Assembly: GCA_965644295.1 (NCBI GenBank)
Contig: CBFFRP010000183.1
Coordinates: 1 to 56,386 of the forward strand
Direction of reading: 5' to 3'
DNA length: 56,386 nucleotides
Origin: Paraphysomonas bandaiensis
Taxonomy: Eukaryota; Chrysophyceae
Made by a program: the position numbers and the translations under genes. Positions 1 through 9,346 of this stretch are shown here, piece after piece. The notes beneath the pieces are model-generated. The model was not told the DNA's origin and ran no database searches. It saw nothing but the letters and a program-made list of their open reading frames with translations. Each line of letters opens with the position of its first letter. Position 1 is the stretch's first letter.

Positions 1-146
1 TTAAAACTGCTTTCGTACATTGGTATAAAATAAAAAGACACCGTCCAGTGTGTTTGTTTACCATTATAATTTACAACTTCTTTTTTCAAGGGTTTTAAAT
101 TTTCATCATATAAACAGGAAATCCAGTATCTTTTTTGGCTCTTCAT
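1..146 (-). CDS. Partial small ORF of a viral-like cassette (C-terminus beyond the window)
   Basis: The minus strand is open from an ATG at 146-144 to the window edge (48 codons, no stop). The product begins MKSQKRYWISCLYDENL and is basic and aromatic-rich; I recognise no family. The ATG overlaps the TGA stop of the next upstream ORF in the string TGATG, an arrangement typical of compact viral or prokaryote-like genomes and unlike the widely spaced genes in the rest of this window. The end of the gene is not visible, so the function is unknown. A chance ORF is possible, but the precise stop/start overlap and the two co-oriented ORFs behind it argue for a real gene. Confidence 0.45.
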   Translation of the reverse strand, partial: MKSQKRYWISCLYDENLKPLKKEVVNYNGKQTHWTVSFYFIPMYESSF

Positions 147-577
147 CACCATATACACAAAAGGAGTTTATCTCTTACTATGCCTGTATTAGTTATGAGG
201 CTGTATGTAGTTGGATTTTTAGTATTTTTTACTTTACATTTATTATCATCACATATTGCATATGATCTATTTCTATCACAATGCGTACCACAAACAAGAA
301 ATTGATTTTCGCAAATATCAATACAATTGCTTTCTGTTGAAAAGTTTTCCGCAATAAAATTTAAATCATTGCAACCATTAAAAGCAATTGCTGATATATC
401 TAAGCTTTCATAGTTTATATAAAAACCGATACATTCAACTTCATAATAATCACATTCCCCATTATAAGGTAATGGCGGTAATATAATTGTACAATCTTCA
501 GGTGTATCGCCGACTGTATCAGAATTCATAGATGTAAAATTATAGATAAAAGATTTGTTTCTAGGGAATAGATTCAT
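146..577 (-). CDS. Small Cys-rich hypothetical protein (143 aa), viral-like cassette
   Basis: A complete 143-codon ORF. The product has about ten cysteines, mostly in the second half (for example NCIDICENQFLVCGTHCDRN), with no clear signal peptide or membrane segment. The N-terminal part contains IILPPLPYNGECDYYEVEC, which looks like ordered beta structure. No family is recognised. It sits between two other minus-strand ORFs, sharing one base with the downstream ATG and lying 37 bp from the stop of the upstream ORF. The region before its ATG carries the motif TATATAACACATATTATA, nearly matched before the neighbouring gene. Gene density, strand bias and AT-rich codon use suggest an integrated viral segment rather than host DNA. 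Confidence 0.5.
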   Translation of the reverse strand: MNLFPRNKSFIYNFTSMNSDTVGDTPEDCTIILPPLPYNGECDYYEVECIGFYINYESLDISAIAFNGCNDLNFIAENFSTESNCIDICENQFLVCGTHCDRNRSYAICDDNKCKVKNTKNPTTYSLITNTGIVRDKLLLCIW

Positions 578-599
578 TATATATAATATGTGTTATATA
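578..599 (-). promoter_or_regulatory. AT-rich motif directly before the 143-aa ORF
   Basis: Read on the minus strand, TATATAACACATATTATA ends four bases before the ATG. A near copy (TATATACACTTATTATAT) lies directly against the ATG of the 57-aa ORF at 788. Two neighbouring genes sharing such a motif at the same distance from the start is best explained as a promoter or start element of the inserted element. Its role is inference. Confidence 0.45.
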
Positions 600-614
600 A
601 TAATTTAAAATAAA

Positions 615-788
615 TTAAAGCTTTTTCTTAATTCTTTTCTTCACAGATGTAGCCTTTTTGTTTATCTTCTTAGCTACCTCCTTACGCTTATTCTCTGCGT
701 GTTTGGTTACGTCTTGTTTAGCTTTGTTTACTGTTGCTCTCAAAGCTTTATTAATCAGTTTGTTTACTTGGGCTTGATTCTTCGGCAT
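615..788 (-). CDS. Lysine-rich basic mini-protein (57 aa), viral-like cassette
   Basis: A 58-codon ORF (57 residues plus TAA) starting at ATG 788-786. The protein begins MPKNQAQVNKLINKAL and ends in a strongly basic tail (KKATSVKKRIKKKL); about a third of residues are Lys or Arg, with few aromatic residues and no cysteine. It would form a charged amphipathic helix and could bind nucleic acid, like the small basic core proteins of DNA viruses, but that role is inference. It is the most upstream of three co-oriented ORFs and has its own copy of the AT-rich pre-ATG motif at 789-807. The near absence of intergenic space to the next gene (37 bp) is unlike the host genes. Confidence 0.5.
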   Translation of the reverse strand: MPKNQAQVNKLINKALRATVNKAKQDVTKHAENKRKEVAKKINKKATSVKKRIKKKL

Positions 789-807
789 ATATAATAAGTG
801 TATATAT
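789..807 (-). promoter_or_regulatory. AT-rich motif directly before the 57-aa ORF
   Basis: On the minus strand TATATACACTTATTATAT abuts the ATG at 788. It is the partner of the motif at 578-599, differing by single-base insertions. It is probably the promoter or start element of the same inserted element. Confidence 0.45.
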
Positions 808-859
808 TTTTACAGGATAATAGGGAGTAAAATACGGCATGTCTATATATAGTGTTAAA

Positions 860-1766
860 CCACGCGAGACGCATGAGGGTTAGGCGCAATTGAGTCGAAA
901 GGCCTTCTTGGGGTCAGGTGTACATGTACTGGTCGCCTTTTCGTCGTGCTTCTTCTGCAGCCGCGAGTACCCGTAGTATCGCTATCATCGTCCCGTTCCT
1001 CCAGCGATAACCATGCTGGGACGGATGCAAAACTTTCTGTTTCACTCCCATACGGTAAGAATTCTATGAGTGATTATCCTTGTTAATATTTTCCTACTGA
1101 CTTCAAAGCAGACCGATCGGTCGGAGATTAGTGAGGGAGGATTCTCCTGGTTTCTTGAGAATGGGAGACATTACCCTGTCTCTCCACCAAATGGGCACAT
1201 GTTTATGTGTTTCCAGAGAGATCTGGTGAGGATGTAAGCCTCTCCTTCAGACTACCGGTGGCCAGAAGTTGACCATGTTGGAGGAGACCATTGAGGTCCA
1301 GGCGCGGTTGAAGGGAGAGAGTGAAGTGTGCAGTAGAATTCATCTGGGTGATGTCTTTTGCAAGAGTAGATTTGAGTGTGGCTGCCATGGCCGGAGTGGT
1401 CTTGGTACAAAGGGCCCGTCATGCAACAGTTGCAGGGGAAGAGGAATTTTCGAGCGGGGGTGGAGTGGTTCCTGGCATGTCGCTGAGCCCGGATCAAGAA
1501 GTGATTTCCACCATGTAGGGTCATCCTGGAGCTGTTGTGCTACAGGGGTCAAGTCCAGGAGGTTTGGCATGATGTTCACGGAAGTGCGCATTGACCTTCA
1601 TGAATGTCTTGCAGCGTGTGAGATGTGTCCGTCCGTTGTTTCCACCGTGGTAAGTCGGAGTGGTGTTTTGACCTTGAGACCAATTTTCTGAAGAATTGCT
1701 TGAAGTCTTTTCTGCTGTAGCAGTGCCTCCAGCTGCTTGGTGCGAGCCGTGAGTCTAGTCCGCATT
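860..1766. other. GC-rich tract without a recognisable gene, probably retroelement-derived
   Basis: Base composition changes sharply at about 850, from AT-rich to GC-rich. Several overlapping short ORFs exist on both strands (for example minus 1340-1591 and minus 1203-1388), none with a recognisable domain. The tract runs into a copy of repeat A (1773-1945), which is the likely 3' tail of the non-LTR element at 25.4-28 kb. A decayed retroelement body is plausible but not shown. Confidence 0.25.
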
Positions 1767-1772
1767 TCTGTC

Positions 1773-1945
1773 AGCAGTAGGCGTCGAGAACCGTCACCAG
1801 ATAAGTAGTTAGATGAAGACTAGTGAAGCTAGATCGACTTCCACCTGTGTAGTAGTCTCACCTGATCGTACTATTTAACGCTACAGAAGCTGCTTGTGAG
1901 TCGTTGCAAACACCAAGGTGCCAGGTGCAACCACCTCTGTTCTTG
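1773..1945 (-). repeat. Dispersed repeat A, copy 1 (likely 3' tail of a non-LTR retroelement)
   Basis: The string ACTATTTAACGCTACAGA followed by AGCTGCTTGTG and CACCAAGGTGC recurs at 25442-25611 and 45306-45488, each time preceded by an AGCA(G/A)TAGGCGT start. In the 25-kb copy it lies just beyond the 3' end of a minus-strand retroelement, so all three copies are read as tails of that family on the minus strand. This copy is the most diverged (GTGAGTCGTTGCAAAC replaces GTGCGTCGCCGCAAGC). Confidence 0.5.
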
Positions 1946-3650
1946 TATGTGAGGGAGAAGCTCTCTATGGACGTGAGTCCTTGAGGTACAGAAGGGGATC
2001 GTCAGGGGGACGCCGCAGGATTCTGTAACGTAGTGAGCACCTTAAGAACTCATTTTTTGAAGTCAGCAGGTGTCAGGCGTATCTACATTCTGCTTGTTGC
2101 TCACTGCGTTTGCTTTGAGTGATAGAGCTAAAATGGTCACACCTTGGTACTTGCGGTGACGCACAAGAAGCTATCATAGAGCTAAATAGTAGTATATCAG
2201 AGTTGTTAAATTGTTTGTCTAAATTGATTCTGACTCTTACAAGCTTATTGCTAATAAGCAGACATTAACTCATGTTAGCGCAACAGTACTAAATGATCTA
2301 AATAACTTAATAAAACCTAACACGACTAGTGCCATTATTCTACTCTTTGACTCTGCGAATGTTACTTCTTTGTTGCCACAAGTACTGATATTATGCAGTA
2401 TAGTATGAAGTGTAGGGAGAAGTGAAATGGGGTGAAATGGGGTGAAATGAACTGGAGAGAAGTGCAACAGTATCGCTCTGTATTTTTCTACCGACAATGC
2501 TAAACGTGTGGCTGTTGTTGCATTAGATTCAATTTTTTATAGAGATTTTTCTTATAACACTTGCTTCAAGTAACATATAATAAATACTACTATATAGCCA
2601 ACGATTAAGGAAAAGGTTGTCCCATATTGATAAAAAAGGAATACTAACCAAGAATAATAATAATCGAAATTATCATTTTTAAAACCAATAAATTTTAACG
2701 CAAGTCAGGATGTAATTACCAAAAACAGAAGCAGTGAATGAGAAAATGATTCTAAAATTTACAGAATTTTGACGACTCATTGTGTTTGCAGTAAATTAAA
2801 TATAAAAACTATTGAATAAAGAACTTTCGTTCGCTGCTTGTTCCATCTTTACATTTTTGATTTACATCAAAGATTTATATTGGTGGTAAATATTTGGCGC
2901 CAGAATACTCCTGTTACTGTGATTAAGAAAAAGTGTTTTCGGAAAAGACTTTGTCGGTAAATATAGATTGAATTTTTCTACTCTCTGCATATGATCTTAT
3001 ATTAGCACCATCATCATGTTTAAGCTTTCTTCGGTAGTCGGTAGTGGATTCCTTATTACTAGTAATAGGCGTTTGAGAGTCAAAACTAATGTAGCAAAAA
3101 ACAATTCAACTAAAACAAATACTTAACTCTGATCAAGCACTTTCGCTCTCTGTCCTTAAGGTGAACACCGCGAAGATAGTTCCAGCATGAGTGTATTGAG
3201 ATAACAACTTCAATTATTACATGTATGATATTCATTCATCTCGCATGTGGTGGTATACCGGCTAGCTTGAGAGTCCTTATTATCCGTGGTTAAGTATAAC
3301 TATAAATATACTGCTGTCGCTTCTGAGATCAGCTCTTTAGCCTACAGCTCAAAATCTATTTGCCATATGCCAATATTTCGCTGCTGATAAAATAAACCAA
3401 CTTGCAGTATTAAAACCTATGACATTCCAGTAATAACAATTCAACTCCAACACTATTCGTCTGCTAATTCCCTTAATGGTGAAAGTAACCAAGCCACAGT
3501 CCATATATTCTTCCCTGAGTGTCAGACTACAGCGACGGCGAGAGATAAAACCGTATAACCGTCCTATCATTTTTTAAAAGACTGAATATATAACTTATTA
3601 TGTAGCAATCCTGATGACACACTGAACGTCTGAGATAAAACTAGGTAACA
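1946..3650. other. Non-coding stretch
   Basis: No ORF here shows coding character. A small tandem repeat (GTGAAATGGG, about 2.5 units) lies near 2424-2450. The rest is AT-rich unique sequence, with nothing else I can support. Confidence 0.3.
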
Positions 3651-5068
3651 CTATTTCTCAACAACTTTCCCAGTAAAGGCTTTCGGCTTACTCGGTCCTG
3701 TTTTGATTTGACTGACCTGTGTATTCTGTGTGGCGTTTAGAGACGCTGCCATTCTAGCAGCCTTGAATTTGCTTGTGGGTCTACGTGGAGTAGAGTCGGG
3801 GATATCGGTATTGATCTCACCGACAGGAGATTGAGTGGTGTCAGCCCCACTACGATCAAATGAACTGACTGTCGCTTCTTTTGTCTCTATGTCTGACAAA
3901 CACTTCCCTTGCAATAATCCTGTTTCCATTACAACCTTTGGGCTTTGCTTGACATTATTATTCTTCTGTCTACTCTGCGATGAAAGAAATCCTTTTTTCC
4001 ATTGCTTGGAGGACAGAAATGACTCACTTTCCAGCTTTTCAGTACGTTCTTGTTCCTCCAACTGGTCCAAAAACCGAAACAAGTCATCATCGGAATGGTT
4101 AGCGGTTGGGTTATGGGTAGACGCAAGTTCTCGAATAAACGACGCTTCCGACTATATAGTATCACGGTATATTAGCAACACATGATAATATACAGCGTCG
4201 ACGATAACTAGATACGTAAAAACAAAACATAGGTTCTCTGCTTCAAAGCATATGACATATAGTGAACAGGGTGGGCAATGAAAATGAGTTATTACACACT
4301 TCTACAGTGTGTTACGCACATTTAGCACTTCGGTTGACTTCTCTGTCGCACTTAACTTTTCCTGCATACGTGAGTACATTTCGTCTAAATCCACCACCTC
4401 GCCGTCAGGTCCGGTAATTTTTCCGGTAGTCTTACCATCCTGCACGCTGGTGGTGTTCTTCAAAACGTTCGATGCAGATGTGAGTTCACTGTTTAGGTCA
4501 ACTATTTGACCTGTGATTCGACCCGAATCATCACAGAACTCCCTTATTTCACACGCATGCAAACGTTGATTCTCGTCTTCAGATTCTATGTTCTCAACAG
4601 CGACTGTGTTGCTCGGGGTTCGCACAGCAGGCTTATCTTCGGAAGAAAATTTTGTCAGTAGATTATTTTCCTCAGGCACAGCTGTTCTGCTTTCCACCTG
4701 ATGGATTTCTTTTTTGAGATATTCAATTTCATTCTCCAAGTGTTTCGCTGCTTCCGTGTAAGACATCAAAACATTTTCTCCGCTCTTTGTGTTGACATAA
4801 AACTCATTGGTGTGCACGAGACGTCCAGGAGAAAACGCCACACTCGATAAGGAGATCTGCATGACGATGAGTCTTATCGTATGCTAATGAAGGATCATAA
4901 CATGCCTACCATACACTTGTAGTCCACCTTAGAGGGGAAAGCCAGCACAGTCTTTACCAGTGCTTCTTTGCTCCTACACACACTCATAACTCAGAGGAGA
5001 GAGATGTTTAACTTAACTTACTCCAACTCAGTCTTCATGGCTTCAAGGGATCTTTTCTCGCAGCTCAT
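3651..5068 (-). CDS. URI1: URI1-like unconventional prefoldin (RPB5 interactor), 4 exons
   Basis: Four minus-strand exons, 5068-5022, 4973-4910, 4856-4320 and 4151-3651, join in frame through GT-AG introns of 48, 53 and 168 nt and give about 382 aa. Residues about 44-55 read AFSPGRLVHTNE, the hallmark beta-hairpin of URI/prefoldin-alpha proteins, flanked by the two predicted coiled-coil arms (about 1-35 and 68-90). The C-terminus keeps the short conserved URI motif SKFKAAR (about 343-349), with an acidic DDD plus FLDQLEEQE segment at about 237-250. In other eukaryotes URI is the scaffold of an R2TP/prefoldin-like complex that binds RNA polymerase subunit RPB5; that role is from family knowledge. 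The middle is Ser/Glu-rich and probably disordered. It shares a 274-bp divergent intergenic region with the gene at 5343. Confidence 0.85.
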
Positions 5069-5342
5069 CTTGCTCACGCAACACGTAAGGCGTATGCTGG
5101 AGAGGAGAGACTCGCTGTGTTCTCTCTTGAGTTGACGCACAGCGCAGCGCAGCACACAGAGAGGCTCTGCTCACTCTGTATTACACTCCACTACTGCTGT
5201 ATATCCTGCTGTACTCTTGCAGACGAATACAGCAGTATTATGTATTGTATACCATGGTATACAAGGTGGGAGGTGCTTCGCTCACTGTGAGCTTATTTGA
5301 ATTGGTAACAAACACCCCAACACAACACAACACAACTGAAGG
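5069..5342. promoter_or_regulatory. Shared divergent intergenic region of URI1 and the 5343 gene
   Basis: Only 274 bp separate two start codons pointing away from each other, so both promoters must lie here or inside the transcribed ends. It contains a CT/AG-rich tract on the URI1 side and a run of CACAA repeats just before the plus-strand ATG. No TATA box can be assigned with confidence. Confidence 0.4.
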
Positions 5343-5783
5343 ATGAAGCCGAAAACTAATGGGTCCACTATTGAAAGCTCGACCGCCGAGTCGAAAGAAG
5401 ACTATGATGATGCGAGGGAGATAACATGCAGTCAGAATAGTCAAACTTCGTTTGAGTGCAATAAACCTGGACAACGGTTTCCCACTCCTTCACCGGGATC
5501 TGGAGATAGAGTGTTTTATGATACACTTTTGGTACAGCGCCCTGATAGTGAGATGGCACAGGAATGGTGCGTTTCTCATGGAACTCTAGAGTATGATCAC
5601 GCAGAGAAGTTATATAGAATAATTTGTAAGAGAAAAGGAAAAGAATATGATTTTAAAGGCTCGACTTCCAAACGAGCAGCACCGAACACTAGTAAGAGCC
5701 GCGCTCCATCGAATAAGAATCGTAAAATTATTGATGAAACCAATCAGTCATGTGATACAGGTACAACAAAATATGTTACATGA
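5343..5783 (+). CDS. Small conserved protein with a GDRVFY motif domain (146 aa)
   Basis: An uninterrupted 146-codon ORF. The central segment (about residues 48-82) reads PTPSPGSGDRVFYDTLLVQR followed by PDSEMAQEWCVSHG. From memory, a PGSGDRVFYE-SLL...P-S-MA-WC-EHG pattern is a short uncharacterised eukaryotic domain seen in plant and algal proteins; I could not check this. The N-terminus is acidic and Ser-rich, and the C-terminus is basic (KRKGKEYDFKG, then a Ser/Lys/Arg tail), consistent with a nuclear protein. It is divergent from URI1. No function is assigned. The conserved core and uninterrupted frame make it a likely real gene, although an upstream non-coding exon cannot be excluded. 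Confidence 0.65.
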   Translation: MKPKTNGSTIESSTAESKEDYDDAREITCSQNSQTSFECNKPGQRFPTPSPGSGDRVFYDTLLVQRPDSEMAQEWCVSHGTLEYDHAEKLYRIICKRKGKEYDFKGSTSKRAAPNTSKSRAPSNKNRKIIDETNQSCDTGTTKYVT

Positions 5784-6921
5784 CAATAACATCGTGGTAT
5801 ATTTCGTTCTTATTATTTATTATTTGTACAGGCTTAGCTGTGGGATCTGTTTGGGAGGGTCAGGGTTCGTCAGGACTTTGAGTTGCGTTCAGTGATTTCT
5901 CGGAATCCTACACAACCCATATAAGACGTCAGTGTATGTGTTATGATGCAGTGATATTGTCTATTAACATAATAACATTTATTGTTAAGCACGTAATATT
6001 CATCTGCTTACTGTTGTGACCTTGGTTACGGTTTGCTGCTGATGTTTGTAGCCCAATTAGTTCCACCTCCAATCGCTCGTGGAGTTTTGATGATAGCTAT
6101 TAATCAAGGCAAGGGAACGATATATTGCAGCATGCTACCTTCCGAACAATACCACTGCAATTGTTTTATTGCATTATATTGGAATGGTGCCTTATAGTAT
6201 ACTACATGCGTATATTCTATTTACGTTCTCAAGATCACCAACTCACTGTGCTTCCAAACAAAGAATACCTACTGCTTACCTGAGAGCTCGTACCCATCTT
6301 GTGCTACAGATGGTTGGGGAGTTATACGTTATACTATATGCAATATGCATGCAATATCACATTAATATATTGTACCTATTATCTATGTCGTATTGAAATA
6401 AGATTTAAAGCTAGTCGTGGTATTTAGTAAAGATACACTTGGTGTTGTGTTATTAGAGATAAAGATTAAATGAGCGATAAGGCCTACTAATAGTACAATA
6501 GCAAGACACTTTTGAGCAGAGCGTTTGCACCACACACATGTGCGTATCTTGTACAGTCGCATATCATATATAGTTTGGTAATTATTCAGTCTGTTTGTAT
6601 TTCATTGTATACATGTGTTGTATTCACGCGTTAAGGGATATACGTGAATCAATGACTCTTAATACTCCCCCTCAATGAAATAATCATTTGACGTGTACAT
6701 AGAACATAGACATACACATGCATGCGTTTGCTGCAAATTAACGACAAATCTTGATATATGCTAAATTTCACCTAATCTTATAGTTCATTACAGTACACCA
6801 TCTAGTTCTCATTATTGCTTGCGCATGTAACAGAAAAGCAATAACTGTACCCCAATGAATGAACTGATTATTACTCAACAGACCAATAGTACTCCAGCTA
6901 CACACTCTACTACTCTAGTCT
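5784..6921. other. AT-rich intergenic stretch
   Basis: There are only short ORFs without coding character (for example plus 6169-6396). No repeat family shared with the rest of the window was noticed. Confidence 0.3.
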
Positions 6922-7152
6922 CTAGTACCAATACTTATTACCTGACACTAGCCGGGAGTCTCTGGAGCTTAAAGCCATTTCTGATACATTATTTCTCTTT
7001 TTACCACGACTGAGAGCATTGCTCAGTAAGTCGAGCATATCCACTACCTCACCTGCATGGTCTTCTTTTTCCATTTCAAACACGGTTTCATGCTGTAAAT
7101 CAGCACATGAATCAACGACGTACTCGGACTGAACTTTCACTGCGCATTTCAA
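6922..7152 (-). CDS. Possible exon of an unidentified gene
   Basis: A 76-codon minus-strand ORF with coding-like composition: acidic in the middle (EMEKEDHAGEVVDMLDLL) and followed by a basic turn (RGKKRN). A plausible splice donor (TCAG|GTAATAAG) lies near its end, so it may be one exon of a larger gene, but I could not place partner exons. No family is recognised and a chance ORF is possible. Confidence 0.25.
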   Translation of the reverse strand: MKCAVKVQSEYVVDSCADLQHETVFEMEKEDHAGEVVDMLDLLSNALSRGKKRNNVSEMALSSRDSRLVSGNKYWY

Positions 7153-7394
7153 ATGCTTTTCTCCCCTCCAATACTAATAGGCATACTGCTTGCTTGCGTC
7201 GTCTTCAATAACCTCGAGACATACACTCTCCGCTTTTCTACAGGTCACGGGAACCCACTTGTCACGCTCATTTTGTCGATAATGAGGCATAAACCTTCAC
7301 AATAGCTCTCCCGCATAGTGATGAAGCTTGCAATACGAACTCACAGTTAATAATGGCACGATTCACAGTGTATTCGCTCTCTCAAATTCCTTCT

Positions 7395-7554
7395 GTGGGA
7401 ATAAGTCGATCCAGCGGAATATGTCGATCCAGCAAAAAAATCGACCTTTTTTCGTTATTTCTCTGAAATATATTCGTCAAAAAACAGCATGCATCAAAAA
7501 AACCTGGATTTTTTTGCTGGATCGACATATTCTGCTGGATCTTATATTCCCACA
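7395..7554. repeat. Fold-back element with about 48-bp arms
   Basis: The arms at 7395-7442 and 7507-7554 are inverted copies differing at a few positions. Each carries two GATCCAGC(A/G) blocks and ends toward the loop in a run of A/T. The flanks continue the symmetry weakly (TTCTGTGGG against CCCACACACAGAA). This resembles a small fold-back element or MITE. No coding sequence lies inside it. Confidence 0.6.
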
Positions 7555-8045
7555 CACAGAATTGTTGCCTTATTGGAATTCCAAGACATCACTATCTAAG
7601 TGCGTGGCATTCGCTACTTCAAAATTGAAGTTGCGGTTTCTGCAGCACGACATCAAGATTTCAGCTGGATGATGGTATCTTGTTCCCTCAAACCATCCCT
7701 ATCTGCTTCTTGGAGTTCCAAAACGCTGTTCACATACCAGTGCCTGCCCATACTTCAATGTTCTGTTCGACGTCACACTTTAGTCAGCCGCATTTGCGAT
7801 TACTACACAATCACAACTTCACTGCAATCAAGTCAGAGTTATCATCACGACTAAGATTCGTGTCCTCACAGTGAGTGTTGCCTGGAGTGACACTTCTTTA
7901 TTGGCATGCTCCATTTCTGATTGGCTTCTGCGGTATATTTTTTTGGACAAGACGATGAAAAACGACGCTTTTGTTCTCGTTAGCGCGAAGGGCATCCCAG
8001 TAGAGCTCATAGAACTCCCATCCATACACTCGTATCCAGAATATA

Positions 8046-8107
8046 CTCCAGAGCGCAAGTAAAACTCCCTTGCCTGACAATCCTGGAGTTTTACTTGCGC
8101 TCTGGAG
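8046..8107. repeat. Perfect 23-bp inverted repeat with a 16-nt spacer
   Basis: The arms CTCCAGAGCGCAAGTAAA... (8046-8068) and its exact reverse complement (8085-8107) flank the 16-nt spacer CTTGCCTGACAATCCT. The spacer text and its CTCC flank recur once downstream at about 8126-8143 (with CGATCCT), a partial direct repeat. A transcript would form a perfect hairpin. Confidence 0.75.
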
Positions 8108-8261
8108 CTTGAGGAAGATTTTACTCCCTTGCCTGACGATCCTGCAGAGTGTTCGATCATGGAAGACCGCAGTCCTGATCCCTTCTATCAGACATTGCAT
8201 GCTCTTACTTGTCCAGATACACTGGATGAAATGATTCGTTACTAATATTCGCCGCAAGGGA

Positions 8262-8468
8262 ATGGATACTTTAAACGAGCAGCAGCATGTGGCAGCTCGA
8301 ACAGCCGAACTGGAGACATCACGGTATCATGACCAGCTCACTGAAACCAATTCATTTCCGTCGGCTGACTTAACACTGCTTCCTGCATCGTTTGTTTCTA
8401 CTTATTTAGTAATATTTTTTGCTATCTGTTCCTTAGTCTTAGTTTGTTTCATTTTTACCATTAACTAA
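8262..8468 (+). CDS. Small tail-anchored-type ORF (68 aa), possibly a last exon
   Basis: The ORF begins MDTLNEQQHVAARTAELE and ends in a hydrophobic segment (STYLVIFFAICSLVLVCFIF) followed by TIN and a stop. The layout resembles a tail-anchored membrane protein or the final exon of one. No family is recognised and no upstream exon could be assigned. Tandem repeats begin directly downstream. Confidence 0.25.
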   Translation: MDTLNEQQHVAARTAELETSRYHDQLTETNSFPSADLTLLPASFVSTYLVIFFAICSLVLVCFIFTIN

Positions 8469-8504
8469 CATTCGATACAACGTAACTTTTACTTACATAA
8501 CCTT

Positions 8505-8647
8505 TCGACACTTAGTAACACTTACTTCTATTCACACTTAGTAACAACTTAGTAACACTTACTTCTATTCACACTTAGTAACAACTTAGTAACACTTACT
8601 TAGTAACACTTACTTCTATTCACACTTAGTAACAACTTAGTAACACC
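8505..8647. repeat. Short tandem array built on ACTTAGTAACA
   Basis: Irregular head-to-tail copies of a composite unit (ACTTAGTAACACTTACTTCT, then ATTCAC) run for about 140 bp, with shorter ACTTAGTAACA sub-units between. One further copy of the composite unit lies at about 37371-37393, inside the element at 34.5-37.5 kb. Confidence 0.7.
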
Positions 8648-9137
8648 ATATTTATATGAATATTGGTGTATATATTTGGAGATAGTTCTACTGAGGGTAA
8701 AACCCACGAGTGCAATCACAGATTGTGGATTACTGGATTACACGTATTCTATAATTCGGAGATATGAGATATGGAGATATATTGTTGAAACTACTTAAAG
8801 AAATTTTAATGCCTTGTCGTTAGAAATTATAGAATTGGCGTCATAAAATTTAAATAATTGTTCAAAATAATCAAATTTTAGTTCCAACTTTGGTCATATA
8901 CTCTGAGGTTCAACGCACTTCGAACAGGTGATGCACTCAGCACTTACAAAAATGAGAGATGCCTGTGCTTTTGATGAGGGGTTTAATGTCCATGATGTAA
9001 AAAAGAGAGCGAAACTTAACCGGACTTAACCACAAGATGCCGCTCAATTCTTATTGAATTCCGAAGATGTAATGTAATACATTGCACTATGTGTTGTTGG
9101 TTAGAGGCTATTACACATTTGAGTATAATCTATTGGG

Positions 9138-9175
9138 CTTGCCACAAAGACATTATTATTGGTCTTTGTGGCAAG
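9138..9175. repeat. Perfect 14-bp inverted repeat with a 10-nt spacer
   Basis: CTTGCCACAAAGAC (9138-9151) is followed after ATTATTATTG by its exact reverse complement (9162-9175). It is a compact hairpin-forming site with no adjacent gene that explains it. Confidence 0.7.
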
Positions 9176-9346
9176 GCTTTGGGCGTGGAAAGACAGCATT
9201 AAATCATGGAATAATATGAAAACTTCAATAATTCTTACACGCACAACAAGTTTCGTTCTTTTATATATCCTTCAAACAGTATCTAGTAGAATATATATAT
9301 CAAATATATCTTCTGCTCAATTCATATTCGTCATATTACCTGCAGG

